Shown here: piece by piece, positions 36,271-44,105 of the stretch
Layout of the letters: each line of letters opens with the position of its first letter
How positions within the stretch are numbered: position 1 is the stretch's first letter
Origin: Alphaproteobacteria bacterium
GTDB taxonomy: Bacteria > Pseudomonadota > Gammaproteobacteria > Burkholderiales > Burkholderiaceae_C
NCBI GenBank assembly: GCA_030054175.1
Contig: JASGCM010000003.1
Span: 95,621 to 159,620 of the forward strand
Reading direction: 5' to 3'
Length of the DNA stretch: 64,000 nucleotides
The notes under the pieces: model-generated
The model's database searches: none
Told to the model about the DNA's origin: nothing
The model's input: the letters and a program-made list of their open reading frames with translations, nothing else
Program-made: the position numbers and the translations under genes

Positions 36271-37056
36271 ATGACTTTGCCTGCAACCGTCGGCATCCTG
36301 ATGCTCGATACCCGCTTTCCCCGCCCCTTGGGTGACATCGGGCACCCAGGCACATGGCAGGCCCTGGGTCTGCAGCCTCTGTACCGGGTGGTGTCGGGCG
36401 CATTTCCGACCGAAATCGTCAACCCCCATGCGCATCCCGCTTGGTTAGAGCATTTCATCGAAGCGGGACAGGCGCTGGTGAATCAAGGGGCCCAGGTGCT
36501 GACCACCAGCTGCGGCTTTTTGGCGCGGCACCAAACGGCCTTACAGTCTTCATTGACGGTGCCCGTGATCAGCTCGGCCTTGTTGTGGTGCTGTGAACTG
36601 GACGCCCCAGGCATCTTGACCTTTGACGCCCAGCGCCTGGGCGCGCCCGAGTTGGACGGCGCCGGCGTGGCGTCAGGCACCCCGGTGGTGGGGGCGGCGG
36701 CGCAAAGTGAGTTTCACCGCCGCATCATGGGCAACGACATCCATATGGACCTGGGGCAAGCCGAGCACGATGTGGTATCGGCCGCCCTGGAATTGGTCAA
36801 GCATCACCCCGAGGTTCGACACATTGTGCTGGAATGCACCAATATGCCGCCCTATGCGGACGCGATCCGTGCAGCCACCGATCTGCCCACGCTCGATGTG
36901 ATGGGTCTGGTCGCCCGTTGCCTCAATCCTGGTCGCGCTCAAAGTCGAAACCGATCGGGGCGAAAGGCTGCTGCATCGACCGAGGTGGTGTCACCCGACA
37001 TCATTTGCGCCAACATTTCACCGCTGGCTGGGCCCGTCGATAAACCAATGTGTTGA
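36271..37056 (+). CDS. Asp/Glu/hydantoin racemase family protein
   Basis: The protein has 261 residues, with AGGTGAT before the ATG. It keeps both catalytic cysteines of the family: Cys81 in TTSCGFLA and Cys189 in LECTNMPPY. Enzymes with this pair deprotonate one face and protonate the other of aspartate, glutamate or hydantoins. The last 39 residues (from about 223) are encoded antisense to the end of the convergent dehydrogenase gene and look unlike the family. Either the original stop was lost or the two genes share 118 bp tail to tail. Placement after a TRAP transporter and opposite a D-amino-acid dehydrogenase fits racemisation of an imported amino acid or hydantoin. Exact substrate unknown. 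Confidence 0.82.
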   Translation: MTLPATVGILMLDTRFPRPLGDIGHPGTWQALGLQPLYRVVSGAFPTEIVNPHAHPAWLEHFIEAGQALVNQGAQVLTTSCGFLARHQTALQSSLTVPVISSALLWCCELDAPGILTFDAQRLGAPELDGAGVASGTPVVGAAAQSEFHRRIMGNDIHMDLGQAEHDVVSAALELVKHHPEVRHIVLECTNMPPYADAIRAATDLPTLDVMGLVARCLNPGRAQSRNRSGRKAAASTEVVSPDIICANISPLAGPVDKPMC

Positions 37057-38225
37057 TGCCCCAGGGCCAACCACAAGCCAGGCTGGCGTGGTGCTGGTCC
37101 GATCATCGGGCGGCTGTCGGGCAAAGTGGGTCGAGTGCCCAACCAGGCGGGGTCCGGGAGGGGCTCACCCACTTCAATGGCCTCACGGACCGCGTGCAAG
37201 GCCTGGACCAACTGGGCCTGCCCGCCCGCAGAGACCGGGGCCAACTGCGCATTCAATTCGACCCCGGTCGTCAATCGGTAGGCACCGGCCATGGGCGACA
37301 GGACATATGCCCCGCCGGTGTCGTTCACCGGGCGACTCAACCGGTGTGACACACCGTAAGCCAGATGCTGGTGCTGGCCGCGCTCGTGGATGAGGGGCAA
37401 GCGCAGCCCCAAAGGTTGCAACAGGGTGTCAGACCATGGCCCCAAAGCCAGCACAGCCTGATGGGCCTGCAAAGCCCCCCTGTCGGTCTCTGCGCGCCAG
37501 CCGCCCTGAGTGGGAAGCAAGCGCTTTACCGACTGTCGCTGAATTTGGCCACCGATGGCCACGAAGGCCTGCGCGTAGGCGCGCACCAAGGCGCCCGGAT
37601 CGCTGACCGAACTGGCGTCTTGCACCCACAGGGCCGATTCAAACGCACCCGGCCGGATCGCCGGCTCAAGTGCCAGCAACTCGCCCGCCGACAAGGTTTG
37701 ATGGGCAACACCAAAGGCCTGGTAGAGCTGGGTGGTCCAAGCCGCGCCCAAGCGCGCCTGGGCGCTGCGGTAGAGCATGAGCCAGCCAAGGTCACGGCGC
37801 AAGTCCTCGCACCCCGCTTGCCGCATCCAATCCAGGTGCAAGGCGCGTGAACGCTGAATCAGGGCATTGAGGGCTTGGGTGGTGGGCTGAAAATCGCTGT
37901 CCCGGCCATGCCCCAGGAACTGCGCCAGCCTGGCCGCACGCGACAGCACATAAGCGGGCACGAAGCGCAACTTGGCCGAACGATTCGACAGCAATTGGGG
38001 CAACTGCGGCCACAACTTGGGGTTGTTGAAGGGGATGAACGAGCTGGCCGCCAACATCCCGGCGTTACCGCCGGACGTGCCCCGCCCCGGCTCTTGGGCA
38101 TCGACCAAAGTCACCTCGAAACCGCGCCTGCGCAGCGCCCAGGCACACGACACGCCGACCATGCCGGCGCCCAACACGAGCACGCTTGCGGGGGAAACGG
38201 GGTCTTTCAGGATCGGAGCGGTCAT
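36939..38225 (-). CDS. FAD-dependent D-amino-acid dehydrogenase (DadA-like)
   Basis: The start is at MTAPILKDPVSPASVLVLGAG (428 residues); 48 upstream codons of the longest frame overlap crcB and are rejected. The ADP-binding motif GAGMVG is near residue 18, followed by the RRRGFEVTLVD strand. The body has GTSGGNAGMLA, the C-terminal flavin-binding GLWLALGHQHIGLSTGPASGE, and the terminal FRPDRF found in the DadA/glycine oxidase family. Such enzymes oxidise D-amino acids to 2-oxoacids plus ammonia, passing electrons to quinones or O2. It converges on the racemase gene with a 118-bp overlap and diverges from crcB by 28 bp. No membrane helix is seen. Confidence 0.88.
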   Translation of the reverse strand: MTAPILKDPVSPASVLVLGAGMVGVSCAWALRRRGFEVTLVDAQEPGRGTSGGNAGMLAASSFIPFNNPKLWPQLPQLLSNRSAKLRFVPAYVLSRAARLAQFLGHGRDSDFQPTTQALNALIQRSRALHLDWMRQAGCEDLRRDLGWLMLYRSAQARLGAAWTTQLYQAFGVAHQTLSAGELLALEPAIRPGAFESALWVQDASSVSDPGALVRAYAQAFVAIGGQIQRQSVKRLLPTQGGWRAETDRGALQAHQAVLALGPWSDTLLQPLGLRLPLIHERGQHQHLAYGVSHRLSRPVNDTGGAYVLSPMAGAYRLTTGVELNAQLAPVSAGGQAQLVQALHAVREAIEVGEPLPDPAWLGTRPTLPDSRPMIGPAPRQPGLWLALGHQHIGLSTGPASGEMLAQMMSGDTTSVDAAAFRPDRFRL

Positions 38226-38253
38226 GAGGTTCTGAGGGACAATAGGGCGCATT

Positions 38254-38628
38254 ATGCAAGCCGTCATCGCCATCTGTATTGGGGCCTGCGCCGGCGCCTT
38301 GTTGCGCTGGCAGTTGTCCTTGTGGGGCAATGGACTGGCCGCCATGCCTTTGGGCACCTTGGCCGCCAACCTGATCGGGGGCTACCTGGTGGGCCTGTTC
38401 GTCGCCTGGTTCGAAGCCATGCCAGATCTCGACCCGCAATGGCGCCTGTTTCTGGTGACGGGGTTTCTGGGTGCGTTGACCACCTTTTCTTCGTTCAGTG
38501 CCGAGGTGGTGGGCATGTTGCAGCAATCGCGACTGGCCTTGGCCGCAGGCACCGCGGTTTTGCACCTGATGGGCTCGTTGGCGCTGACCTGGGCCGGTCT
38601 GAAGACCATGGAATGGGTGCTGCGCTAA
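38254..38628 (+). CDS. crcB: Fluoride export channel CrcB/Fluc
   Basis: The protein has 124 residues and four membrane helices. The family motif GFLGALTTFSSFSAE contains the conserved Phe/Thr/Ser residues of the fluoride pore and Na+ site, and NLIGGYLVGL matches the N-terminal half. Fluc channels work as antiparallel dimers and protect the cell from fluoride. Only 28 bp separate it from the divergent dehydrogenase gene, so there is no room for a fluoride riboswitch in the gap. thyA follows 16 bp downstream. Confidence 0.95.
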   Translation: MQAVIAICIGACAGALLRWQLSLWGNGLAAMPLGTLAANLIGGYLVGLFVAWFEAMPDLDPQWRLFLVTGFLGALTTFSSFSAEVVGMLQQSRLALAAGTAVLHLMGSLALTWAGLKTMEWVLR

Positions 38629-38644
38629 CAGATAAACTTCAGTC

Positions 38645-39490
38645 ATGAATGCCGCAGTACCCTCACGACCCGTCCGCAGCCAATACGAAGATTTCATGCG
38701 CCATGTACACCAACATGGGGTGTTGAAAGGCGACCGTACAGGCACTGGCACGCGCAGCGTGTTTGGCCACCAGATGCGCTTTGACCTGAATGAAGGCTTT
38801 CCGCTGGTGACCACCAAAAAAGTGTTTTTGCGCGCCATCATCATCGAACTCTTGTGGTTTTTGCGCGGCGGCCGCAACGTGAAATGGCTGCAAGAGCGAG
38901 GCTGCACGATTTGGGACGAATGGGCCCGACCCGATGGCGATCTGGGGCCGGTGTATGGCGTCCAGTGGCGCAGTTGGCCCAAACCCGATGGTGGACACAT
39001 CGATCAAATGGCCCAAGTGGTGCAGACCCTGAAGCAAAACCCCGATTCACGCCGCATCATCGTCAGCGCCTGGAACGTGGCCGACCTCGATCAGATGGCA
39101 CTCATGCCTTGCCACGCCTTCTTCCAGTTCTATGTGGCCCCGGCCCAAGCCCCTGAACAACGCGCCAAGCTCAGCTGCCAGCTGTACCAGCGCAGCGCCG
39201 ATATTTTCCTGGGGGTCCCGTTCAACATCGCCAGCTACGCTTTGTTGACGCACATGCTGGCCCAGCAATGCGATCTGGATGTGGGCGACTTCATTTGGAC
39301 TGGTGGCGACTGCCACATTTATGCCAACCACACCGAGCAAGTCGAATTGCAGTTGTCGCGCACGCCTTATGCCTACCCCACCCTGAACATCAAGCGCCGC
39401 CCTGCCTCGATCTTTGATTACGAATTCGAAGACTTCGAAGTGCTCGACTACCAGTGCCACCCGGCCATCAAAGCGCCGGTGGCGGTGTGA
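38645..39490 (+). CDS. thyA: Thymidylate synthase
   Basis: The protein has 281 residues. It methylates dUMP to dTMP with 5,10-methylene-tetrahydrofolate, producing dihydrofolate. The nucleophilic cysteine is Cys156 in [12 protein letters not shown]. The dUMP phosphate arginines (DRTGTGTRS and DSRRII) and the folate-binding HIYANH segment are present. There is no obvious Shine-Dalgarno before this ATG; GATAAA lies 8 bases upstream. The next gene, folA, regenerates tetrahydrofolate from its product, a classical thyA-folA pair. Confidence 0.98.
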   Translation: MNAAVPSRPVRSQYEDFMRHVHQHGVLKGDRTGTGTRSVFGHQMRFDLNEGFPLVTTKKVFLRAIIIELLWFLRGGRNVKWLQERGCTIWDEWARPDGDLGPVYGVQWRSWPKPDGGHIDQMAQVVQTLKQNPDSRRIIVSAWNVADLDQMALMPCHAFFQFYVAPAQAPEQRAKLSCQLYQRSADIFLGVPFNIASYALLTHMLAQQCDLDVGDFIWTGGDCHIYANHTEQVELQLSRTPYAYPTLNIKRRPASIFDYEFEDFEVLDYQCHPAIKAPVAV

Positions 39491-39492
39491 GC

Positions 39493-39984
39493 ATGGCCCT
39501 GGGTCTGATTTACGCCCGCACCCGCAACGGGGTGATTGGTCGCCAGGGCCAAATGCCCTGGCACCTGCCCGAAGACTTGGCGCATTTCAAGCGCGTGACT
39601 CTGGGGCAACCGGTGATCATGGGGCGCAAGACCTGGGACTCTATCCCGCCGAGGTTTCGCCCCCTTCCCGGCCGAGTCAATTGGGTCATCACACGTCAAA
39701 CCGACTGGCAAGCGCCGGGCGCTCGGGTGGCCCACTCCCTCACAGAAGCCTTGCAACAGATGCCGCCAGACAGCCAGCCCTGGGTCATGGGTGGAGGCGA
39801 AATTTACGCCCAAGCCATGCCGCTGGCCACGCATGCGGTGGTGACCGAGATTGATTTGGTGGTTGAAGACGGTGACACTTTTGCGCCACAATTCGACTCG
39901 ACTTGGGTCGAAGTGGCACGCGAGTCGAAGGTGTCCACCAACGGCCTGGGGTATGACTTTGTTCAACTGAAAAAAAACACCTAG
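39493..39984 (+). CDS. folA: Dihydrofolate reductase
   Basis: I start at ATG 39493 (MALGLIYARTRNGVIG, 163 residues). A GTG at 39487 overlapping the thyA stop (GTGA) is an alternative that adds two residues. The enzyme reduces dihydrofolate with NADPH. Core motifs are MPWHLPEDLAHFK (catalytic acid in the E/D position after LP), MGRKTWDSIP and the NADPH-binding VMGGGEIYAQAMP. It directly follows thyA and precedes the DUF4337 gene by 9 bp. Confidence 0.97.
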   Translation: MALGLIYARTRNGVIGRQGQMPWHLPEDLAHFKRVTLGQPVIMGRKTWDSIPPRFRPLPGRVNWVITRQTDWQAPGARVAHSLTEALQQMPPDSQPWVMGGGEIYAQAMPLATHAVVTEIDLVVEDGDTFAPQFDSTWVEVARESKVSTNGLGYDFVQLKKNT

Positions 39985-39993
39985 GAGATTGCC

Positions 39994-40581
39994 ATGTCGG
40001 GACACGGATTTCATGTGCACGGACCGCACGATCATGAACTGGAACACGCCACCCACGGTGGACATGGCCATGATGAATCGGGCATGACCAACCAGATCGC
40101 CATGTTCACCGCCATCATCGCGACAGTGGGTGCGATTTTTGGCTACATGGGCGGCGCCACCCAAGCCAATGCCGGCCTATACAAAAACAACGCGGCCATC
40201 AAAAAGACCGAAGCCTCCAATCAGTGGAACTATTACCAAGCCAAGAGCAGCAAGCAAAACCTGAGTGAATTGGCGCTGGAATTGGCACCGCCAGCCAAGA
40301 AAGAGTTTTACGAGTCGGAAATCAAGCGCTACAAGACTGAAAAAGGGGACATCAAGCGCGACGCCGAAAAAATGGAAGCCGAAGCCAAGTCTTGGGACGA
40401 AAAATCAGAGGCCCAGATGCACCAACACCACCGCTGGGCTCAGGCCACCACCGCCTTGCAAGTATCGATCGCTTTGGCCGCCATCGCACTGCTCACGCGC
40501 AAAAATTGGCTGAAAAAAGCCATGTACGCCATGGGCGTGCTGGGCATCGGCATCGGCGGCGCAGCGGTACTGCACCTCTGA
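39994..40581 (+). CDS. DUF4337 membrane protein with His-rich N-terminus
   Basis: The protein has 195 residues, with TAGGAG before the ATG. The first 30 residues contain ten histidines (HGFHVHGPHDHELEHATHGG), which could bind metal. A hydrophobic helix follows (about 33-55, IAMFTAIIATVGAIFGYMGG), then a charged helical region with NNAAIKKTEASNQWNYYQAKS typical of DUF4337, and one or two helices at the C-terminus. The membrane-helix/coiled/membrane-helix layout suggests a periplasmic or cytoplasmic hairpin. It lies 9 bp after folA and only 3 bp from the convergent uvrD stop. Function of the family is unknown to me. Confidence 0.75.
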   Translation: MSGHGFHVHGPHDHELEHATHGGHGHDESGMTNQIAMFTAIIATVGAIFGYMGGATQANAGLYKNNAAIKKTEASNQWNYYQAKSSKQNLSELALELAPPAKKEFYESEIKRYKTEKGDIKRDAEKMEAEAKSWDEKSEAQMHQHHRWAQATTALQVSIALAAIALLTRKNWLKKAMYAMGVLGIGIGGAAVLHL

Positions 40582-40584
40582 TCG

Positions 40585-42882
40585 TCACACCGGGGTCAGC
40601 TTGGCCACCGACAGCGACAGCCACTTGGTGCCGTGGCGCGGAAAACTGATTTGTGCCCGGGCATCGTCACCGTTGCCCTCCAGCCCGACCACAGTACCCT
40701 CACCGAATTTGTTGTGAAACACCTGCATGCCACTGCGCAGCCAGTCGTGAGCGCCTTTGCCGCTCTTGGACTCGAGCACAGGCGAGTCGCTCCAGGGGGC
40801 CGAGTCATCCCCTCGACGCGCATCAAAGGCATTGGCACTCCAACGCTGCGGGGCTGAACGTGGCGCCACCCATTTCAGGGTGTGCTCGGGCATTTCGTCG
40901 TAAAACCGGCTGGGGATGTTGTAGCGGGTCTGGCCATGCAACATGCGGGTCTGGGCATGGCTCAGGTAGAGGCGCTTGCGTGCCCGAGTGATGGCGACAT
41001 ACATCAAGCGGCGTTCCTCCTCCAGTCCTTCAAAGCTGCTCAGCGAGTTCTCGTGGGGGAACAAGCCCTCTTCGAGGCCCGTGATGAACACCGCATCGAA
41101 TTCCAAGCCTTTGGCGGCGTGCACCGTCATCAGCTGGATGGCGTCTTGACCGGCCTGGGCCTGGTTGTCACCGGCTTCGAGTGATGCGTGCGTGAGGAAG
41201 GCCGCCAAGGGCGAGAGCGTCTCGCCAGTGTCGGCGTCGGGTCCGCTTGCAGCCCACTCGACACCTGGGGCATCGCGGCCAAAGCCTTCGATGGCGACGA
41301 AACTCTCCGCGGCATTGACCAGTTCTTCCAGGTTTTCAATCCGATCCGCGCCTTCGCGCTCGGTGCGGTAGTGCTCGACCAAACCGCTGCGCTCCAGGAC
41401 GCATTGCACGATCTCGCGCAGGCTCAGACCGCTGGACTGCTGTCTCAAGGACTCGATCAAATCGACAAAGCCAGTCAACAAGGTGCCGGCTTTGCCCGTG
41501 ACCTGAGGCACGGCGTCGTTCAAGGCCGAACCCAGGGCGCGAGCCGCGTCTTGCAACTGCTCCAGGCTGCGCGCGCCAATGCCTCGGGCCGGGAAGTTGA
41601 CCACCCGCAAAAAAGAGGTGTCATCGCGGGGGTTTTCGATCAGGCGCAAATAAGCCAAGGCGTGCTTGATTTCGGCCCGCTCGAAAAAGCGCAGACCGCC
41701 ATAAACCCGGTAGGGCAAGCCGACGTTGAACAGGGCGGTTTCGATCACCCGGCTTTGGGCGTTGCTGCGGTAGAGTACGGCCACGTCGCTGCGCAGGGCT
41801 ACGCCGGTGCCGCCATCGCCGTTTTGACCGTCGCGCAGAAGTTGACGCACCTCCTCCACCAGCCACTGGGCTTCGGCGAAATCGCTGGCTTGTTCGACCA
41901 CGCGGATGGGCTCACCCGGCCCCTGGTCGGTGCGCAGGTTCTTACCCAGGCGGGACTTGTTGTGGCTGATGAGATCGTTGGCGGTATCCAAAATGGCGCC
42001 GCAGCTGCGGTAGTTCTTTTCAAGCTTGATCTGGTGGCGCACACCGTACTCGCGCAAGAAATCGGCCATGTTGCCGACCCGTGCGCCGCGAAAAGCGTAA
42101 ATGCTCTGATCGTCATCGCCCACCGCGAAGATGGCCCCATGATCACCGCTCAATTGCTTGAGCCAGGCGTATTGCAGCCGGTTGGTGTCTTGGAATTCGT
42201 CGATCAGCAGATGACGAAAGCGCAGTTGGTAATGTTGTCGTACTGCGTCGTTGTCGCGCAGCAATTCGTAAGAGCGCAGCAACAGTTCGCCGAAATCGAC
42301 CACACCCTCACGCTGGCACTGCTTTTCGTAGAGCTGATAAATCTCGATTTTTTTGCGGGTGTCGCTGTCACTGGGGTCTATGTCATCGGGGCGCAGGGCG
42401 TCTTCCTTGCTGCCGTTGATGAACCACTGGGTTTGCTTGGGCGGAAAGCGCTCGTCGTCGATGCCGAACTGTTTGTACAAGCGCTTGATCGCCGAGAGCT
42501 GGTCTTGTGTGTCCAAAATCTGAAAAGTCTGCGGCAAGTTGGCCAGCTTCCAGTGGGCGCGCAGCAAACGGTTGCACAAACCATGGAAGGTGCCGATCCA
42601 CATGCCCCGCACATTGAGCGGCAGCATGGCGCCCAGGCGAGTCGCCATTTCACGGGCTGCCTTGTTGGTGAAAGTAACCGCCATCAGCCCCCCGGGGCTG
42701 ACCTGTCCGGTGTGCAGCAACCAGGCGATTCGGGTGGTCAGCACGCGGGTTTTGCCCGATCCGGCGCCTGCCAGGATCAGGGCGTGCTCATTGGGCAGTG
42801 TGACGGCGTGCAGTTGCTCGGCATTGAGGTGGTCGAGCAGGCCCGGCGGCGTGCCAGGGGCAAAAATGGGGGGTTGGGTCAT
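40585..42882 (-). CDS. uvrD: UvrD/Rep-type DNA helicase
   Basis: The protein has 765 residues from MTQPPIFAPGTPP; a second ATG three codons earlier (42891) is possible. Walker A is GAGSGKTR, the Q-motif LNAEQLHAV precedes it, and motif II is LLIDEFQDTN. Later SF1 motifs include FAVGDDDQSIYAFRGA, TVHAAKGLEFDAVFI and YVAITRARKRLYL. The short C-terminal domain (KFGEGTVVGLEG...) is the RNA-polymerase/UvrB-interacting region of UvrD/PcrA. The enzyme unwinds DNA 3'-5' in nucleotide excision and mismatch repair. A TACAAT box ends 7 bp before the chosen ATG. The gene diverges from guaC. Confidence 0.95.
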   Translation of the reverse strand: MTQPPIFAPGTPPGLLDHLNAEQLHAVTLPNEHALILAGAGSGKTRVLTTRIAWLLHTGQVSPGGLMAVTFTNKAAREMATRLGAMLPLNVRGMWIGTFHGLCNRLLRAHWKLANLPQTFQILDTQDQLSAIKRLYKQFGIDDERFPPKQTQWFINGSKEDALRPDDIDPSDSDTRKKIEIYQLYEKQCQREGVVDFGELLLRSYELLRDNDAVRQHYQLRFRHLLIDEFQDTNRLQYAWLKQLSGDHGAIFAVGDDDQSIYAFRGARVGNMADFLREYGVRHQIKLEKNYRSCGAILDTANDLISHNKSRLGKNLRTDQGPGEPIRVVEQASDFAEAQWLVEEVRQLLRDGQNGDGGTGVALRSDVAVLYRSNAQSRVIETALFNVGLPYRVYGGLRFFERAEIKHALAYLRLIENPRDDTSFLRVVNFPARGIGARSLEQLQDAARALGSALNDAVPQVTGKAGTLLTGFVDLIESLRQQSSGLSLREIVQCVLERSGLVEHYRTEREGADRIENLEELVNAAESFVAIEGFGRDAPGVEWAASGPDADTGETLSPLAAFLTHASLEAGDNQAQAGQDAIQLMTVHAAKGLEFDAVFITGLEEGLFPHENSLSSFEGLEEERRLMYVAITRARKRLYLSHAQTRMLHGQTRYNIPSRFYDEMPEHTLKWVAPRSAPQRWSANAFDARRGDDSAPWSDSPVLESKSGKGAHDWLRSGMQVFHNKFGEGTVVGLEGNGDDARAQISFPRHGTKWLSLSVAKLTPV

Positions 42883-42889
42883 GCCTTGC

Positions 42890-42895
42890 ATTGTA
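42890..42895 (-). promoter_or_regulatory. Candidate -10 box for near-leaderless uvrD mRNA
   Basis: On the minus strand TACAAT is followed by 7 bases and the ATG at 42882. The alternative upstream ATG overlaps the hexamer itself, so it would not be transcribed from this promoter. This decides the start I chose. Confidence 0.4.
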
Positions 42896-42910
42896 GAAAG
42901 CGAATGGGGG

Positions 42911-42916
42911 TAGAAT
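42911..42916 (+). promoter_or_regulatory. Candidate -10 box for guaC
   Basis: TAGAAT lies 124 bp before the guaC ATG. The expected +1 (about 42923) falls at the very start of a terminator hairpin. No clear -35 is visible; the region upstream belongs to the uvrD promoter. Confidence 0.4.
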
Positions 42917-42921
42917 CAGAC

Positions 42922-42954
42922 ACCGGGCCCAAGATTCTTGCGCCCGGTTTTTTT
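42922..42954 (+). terminator. Leader terminator (possible attenuator) before guaC
   Basis: ACCGGGC at 42922-42928 pairs with GCCCGGT at 42942-42948. Inside it CAAG pairs with CTTG across a C-C mismatch, giving a 3-base loop, and seven T's follow. It points toward guaC and lies 86 bp before its ATG. There is no upstream + strand gene it could end, since uvrD runs the other way, so it probably controls guaC or yields a tiny RNA. Confidence 0.75.
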
Positions 42955-43040
42955 GCGCCTGCAAACGAACCGGCACAGGCCAAGCGCTCACCCTCCCTTG
43001 AACCACTGGAAGATCTCGGTTAAATTTTGGAGTTGAGTCC

Positions 43041-44018
43041 ATGGAAATTTTTGATTACGACAATATCCTGCTGCTGCCACGCAAATGCCGAGTGGAAAGC
43101 CGTTCCGAATGTGACTCCAGCGTGACGCTGGGGGCGCACACTTTCAAGTTGCCGGTGGTGCCCGCCAACATGAAAACCGTGGTTGATGAGCGCATCTGCG
43201 AGTATCTGGGCCGGAATGGTTACTTTTATGTGATGCACCGCTTCGACCTGGACAATGTGGCCTTCGTGCGCGACATGAAAACCAAGAGCGTGTTCGCCTC
43301 GATCTCGCTGGGTGTCAAGCAACCCGATTACGACACCGTCGATCAATTGCTGGCCGCCAATCTGGTGCCGGAATACGTCACCATCGATATTGCCCATGGC
43401 CACGCCGAGAGCGTGCGCAAGATGATCGGCTACATCAAAGAGAAAATGCCTCAAACCTTTGTCATTGCCGGCAACGTCGCCACCCCCGAGGCAGTGATCG
43501 ACTTGGAAAACTGGGGTGCAGACGCGACCAAGGTGGGCGTGGGTCCGGGCAAGGTATGCATCACCAAGCTCAAGACCGGCTTTGGTACCGGCGGCTGGCA
43601 GTTGTCGGCGCTGAAATGGTGCGCCCGCGTGGCCACCAAGCCCATCATCGCCGACGGCGGCATCCGCAGCCATGGTGACATCGCCAAGAGCGTGCGCTTT
43701 GGCGCCACCATGGTGATGATCGGCTCCTTGTTTGCCGGCCACGAAGAATCCCCCGGTCGCACGGTAGAAGTCGACGGCGAGAGGTTCAAAGAGTATTACG
43801 GCTCGGCCTCAGACTTCAACAAGGGTGAGTACAAGCACGTGGAAGGCAAGCGCGTATTGGAGCCCATCAAAGGCAAGCTGGCCGATACCCTGCGCGAGAT
43901 GCAAGAAGACGTGCAAAGCTCGATCTCTTATGGTGGGGGCACCAAATTGATGGACATCCGCAAGGTCAACTACGTGATCTTGGGCGGCGACAACGCCGGT
44001 GAACACCTGCTCATGTGA
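43041..44018 (+). CDS. guaC: GMP reductase
   Basis: The protein has 325 residues, with TTGGAG before the ATG. The enzyme deaminates GMP to IMP with NADPH, returning guanine nucleotides to the common purine pool. The catalytic cysteine is Cys173 in [18 protein letters not shown]. This [12 protein letters not shown] sequence is the type found in Gram-positive GuaC2 enzymes, unlike E. coli GuaC. The [15 protein letters not shown] phosphate-binding region and FGSAS-type flap ([14 protein letters not shown]) also match GuaC and distinguish it from IMP dehydrogenase, as does the absence of a CBS domain. The leader contains a strong terminator-like hairpin, so expression may be attenuated. Confidence 0.93.
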   Translation: MEIFDYDNILLLPRKCRVESRSECDSSVTLGAHTFKLPVVPANMKTVVDERICEYLGRNGYFYVMHRFDLDNVAFVRDMKTKSVFASISLGVKQPDYDTVDQLLAANLVPEYVTIDIAHGHAESVRKMIGYIKEKMPQTFVIAGNVATPEAVIDLENWGADATKVGVGPGKVCITKLKTGFGTGGWQLSALKWCARVATKPIIADGGIRSHGDIAKSVRFGATMVMIGSLFAGHEESPGRTVEVDGERFKEYYGSASDFNKGEYKHVEGKRVLEPIKGKLADTLREMQEDVQSSISYGGGTKLMDIRKVNYVILGGDNAGEHLLM

Positions 44019-44105
44019 TGAATGGGGTTTGGTCTTGAAGATCAAGCGCCTGTCGCTGTCAACTTGCTCTTGACCGGGTGGTTTGTGACCAAAATTGCGT
44101 TTGAC

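Noticed and set aside
38226-38253. Fluoride riboswitch before crcB
   Set aside because: Only 28 bp lie between the divergent dehydrogenase and crcB starts, and no crcB-motif sequence is visible.
42955-43040. Purine riboswitch before guaC
   Set aside because: None of the conserved three-way-junction sequences could be found; only the terminator-like hairpin is supported.
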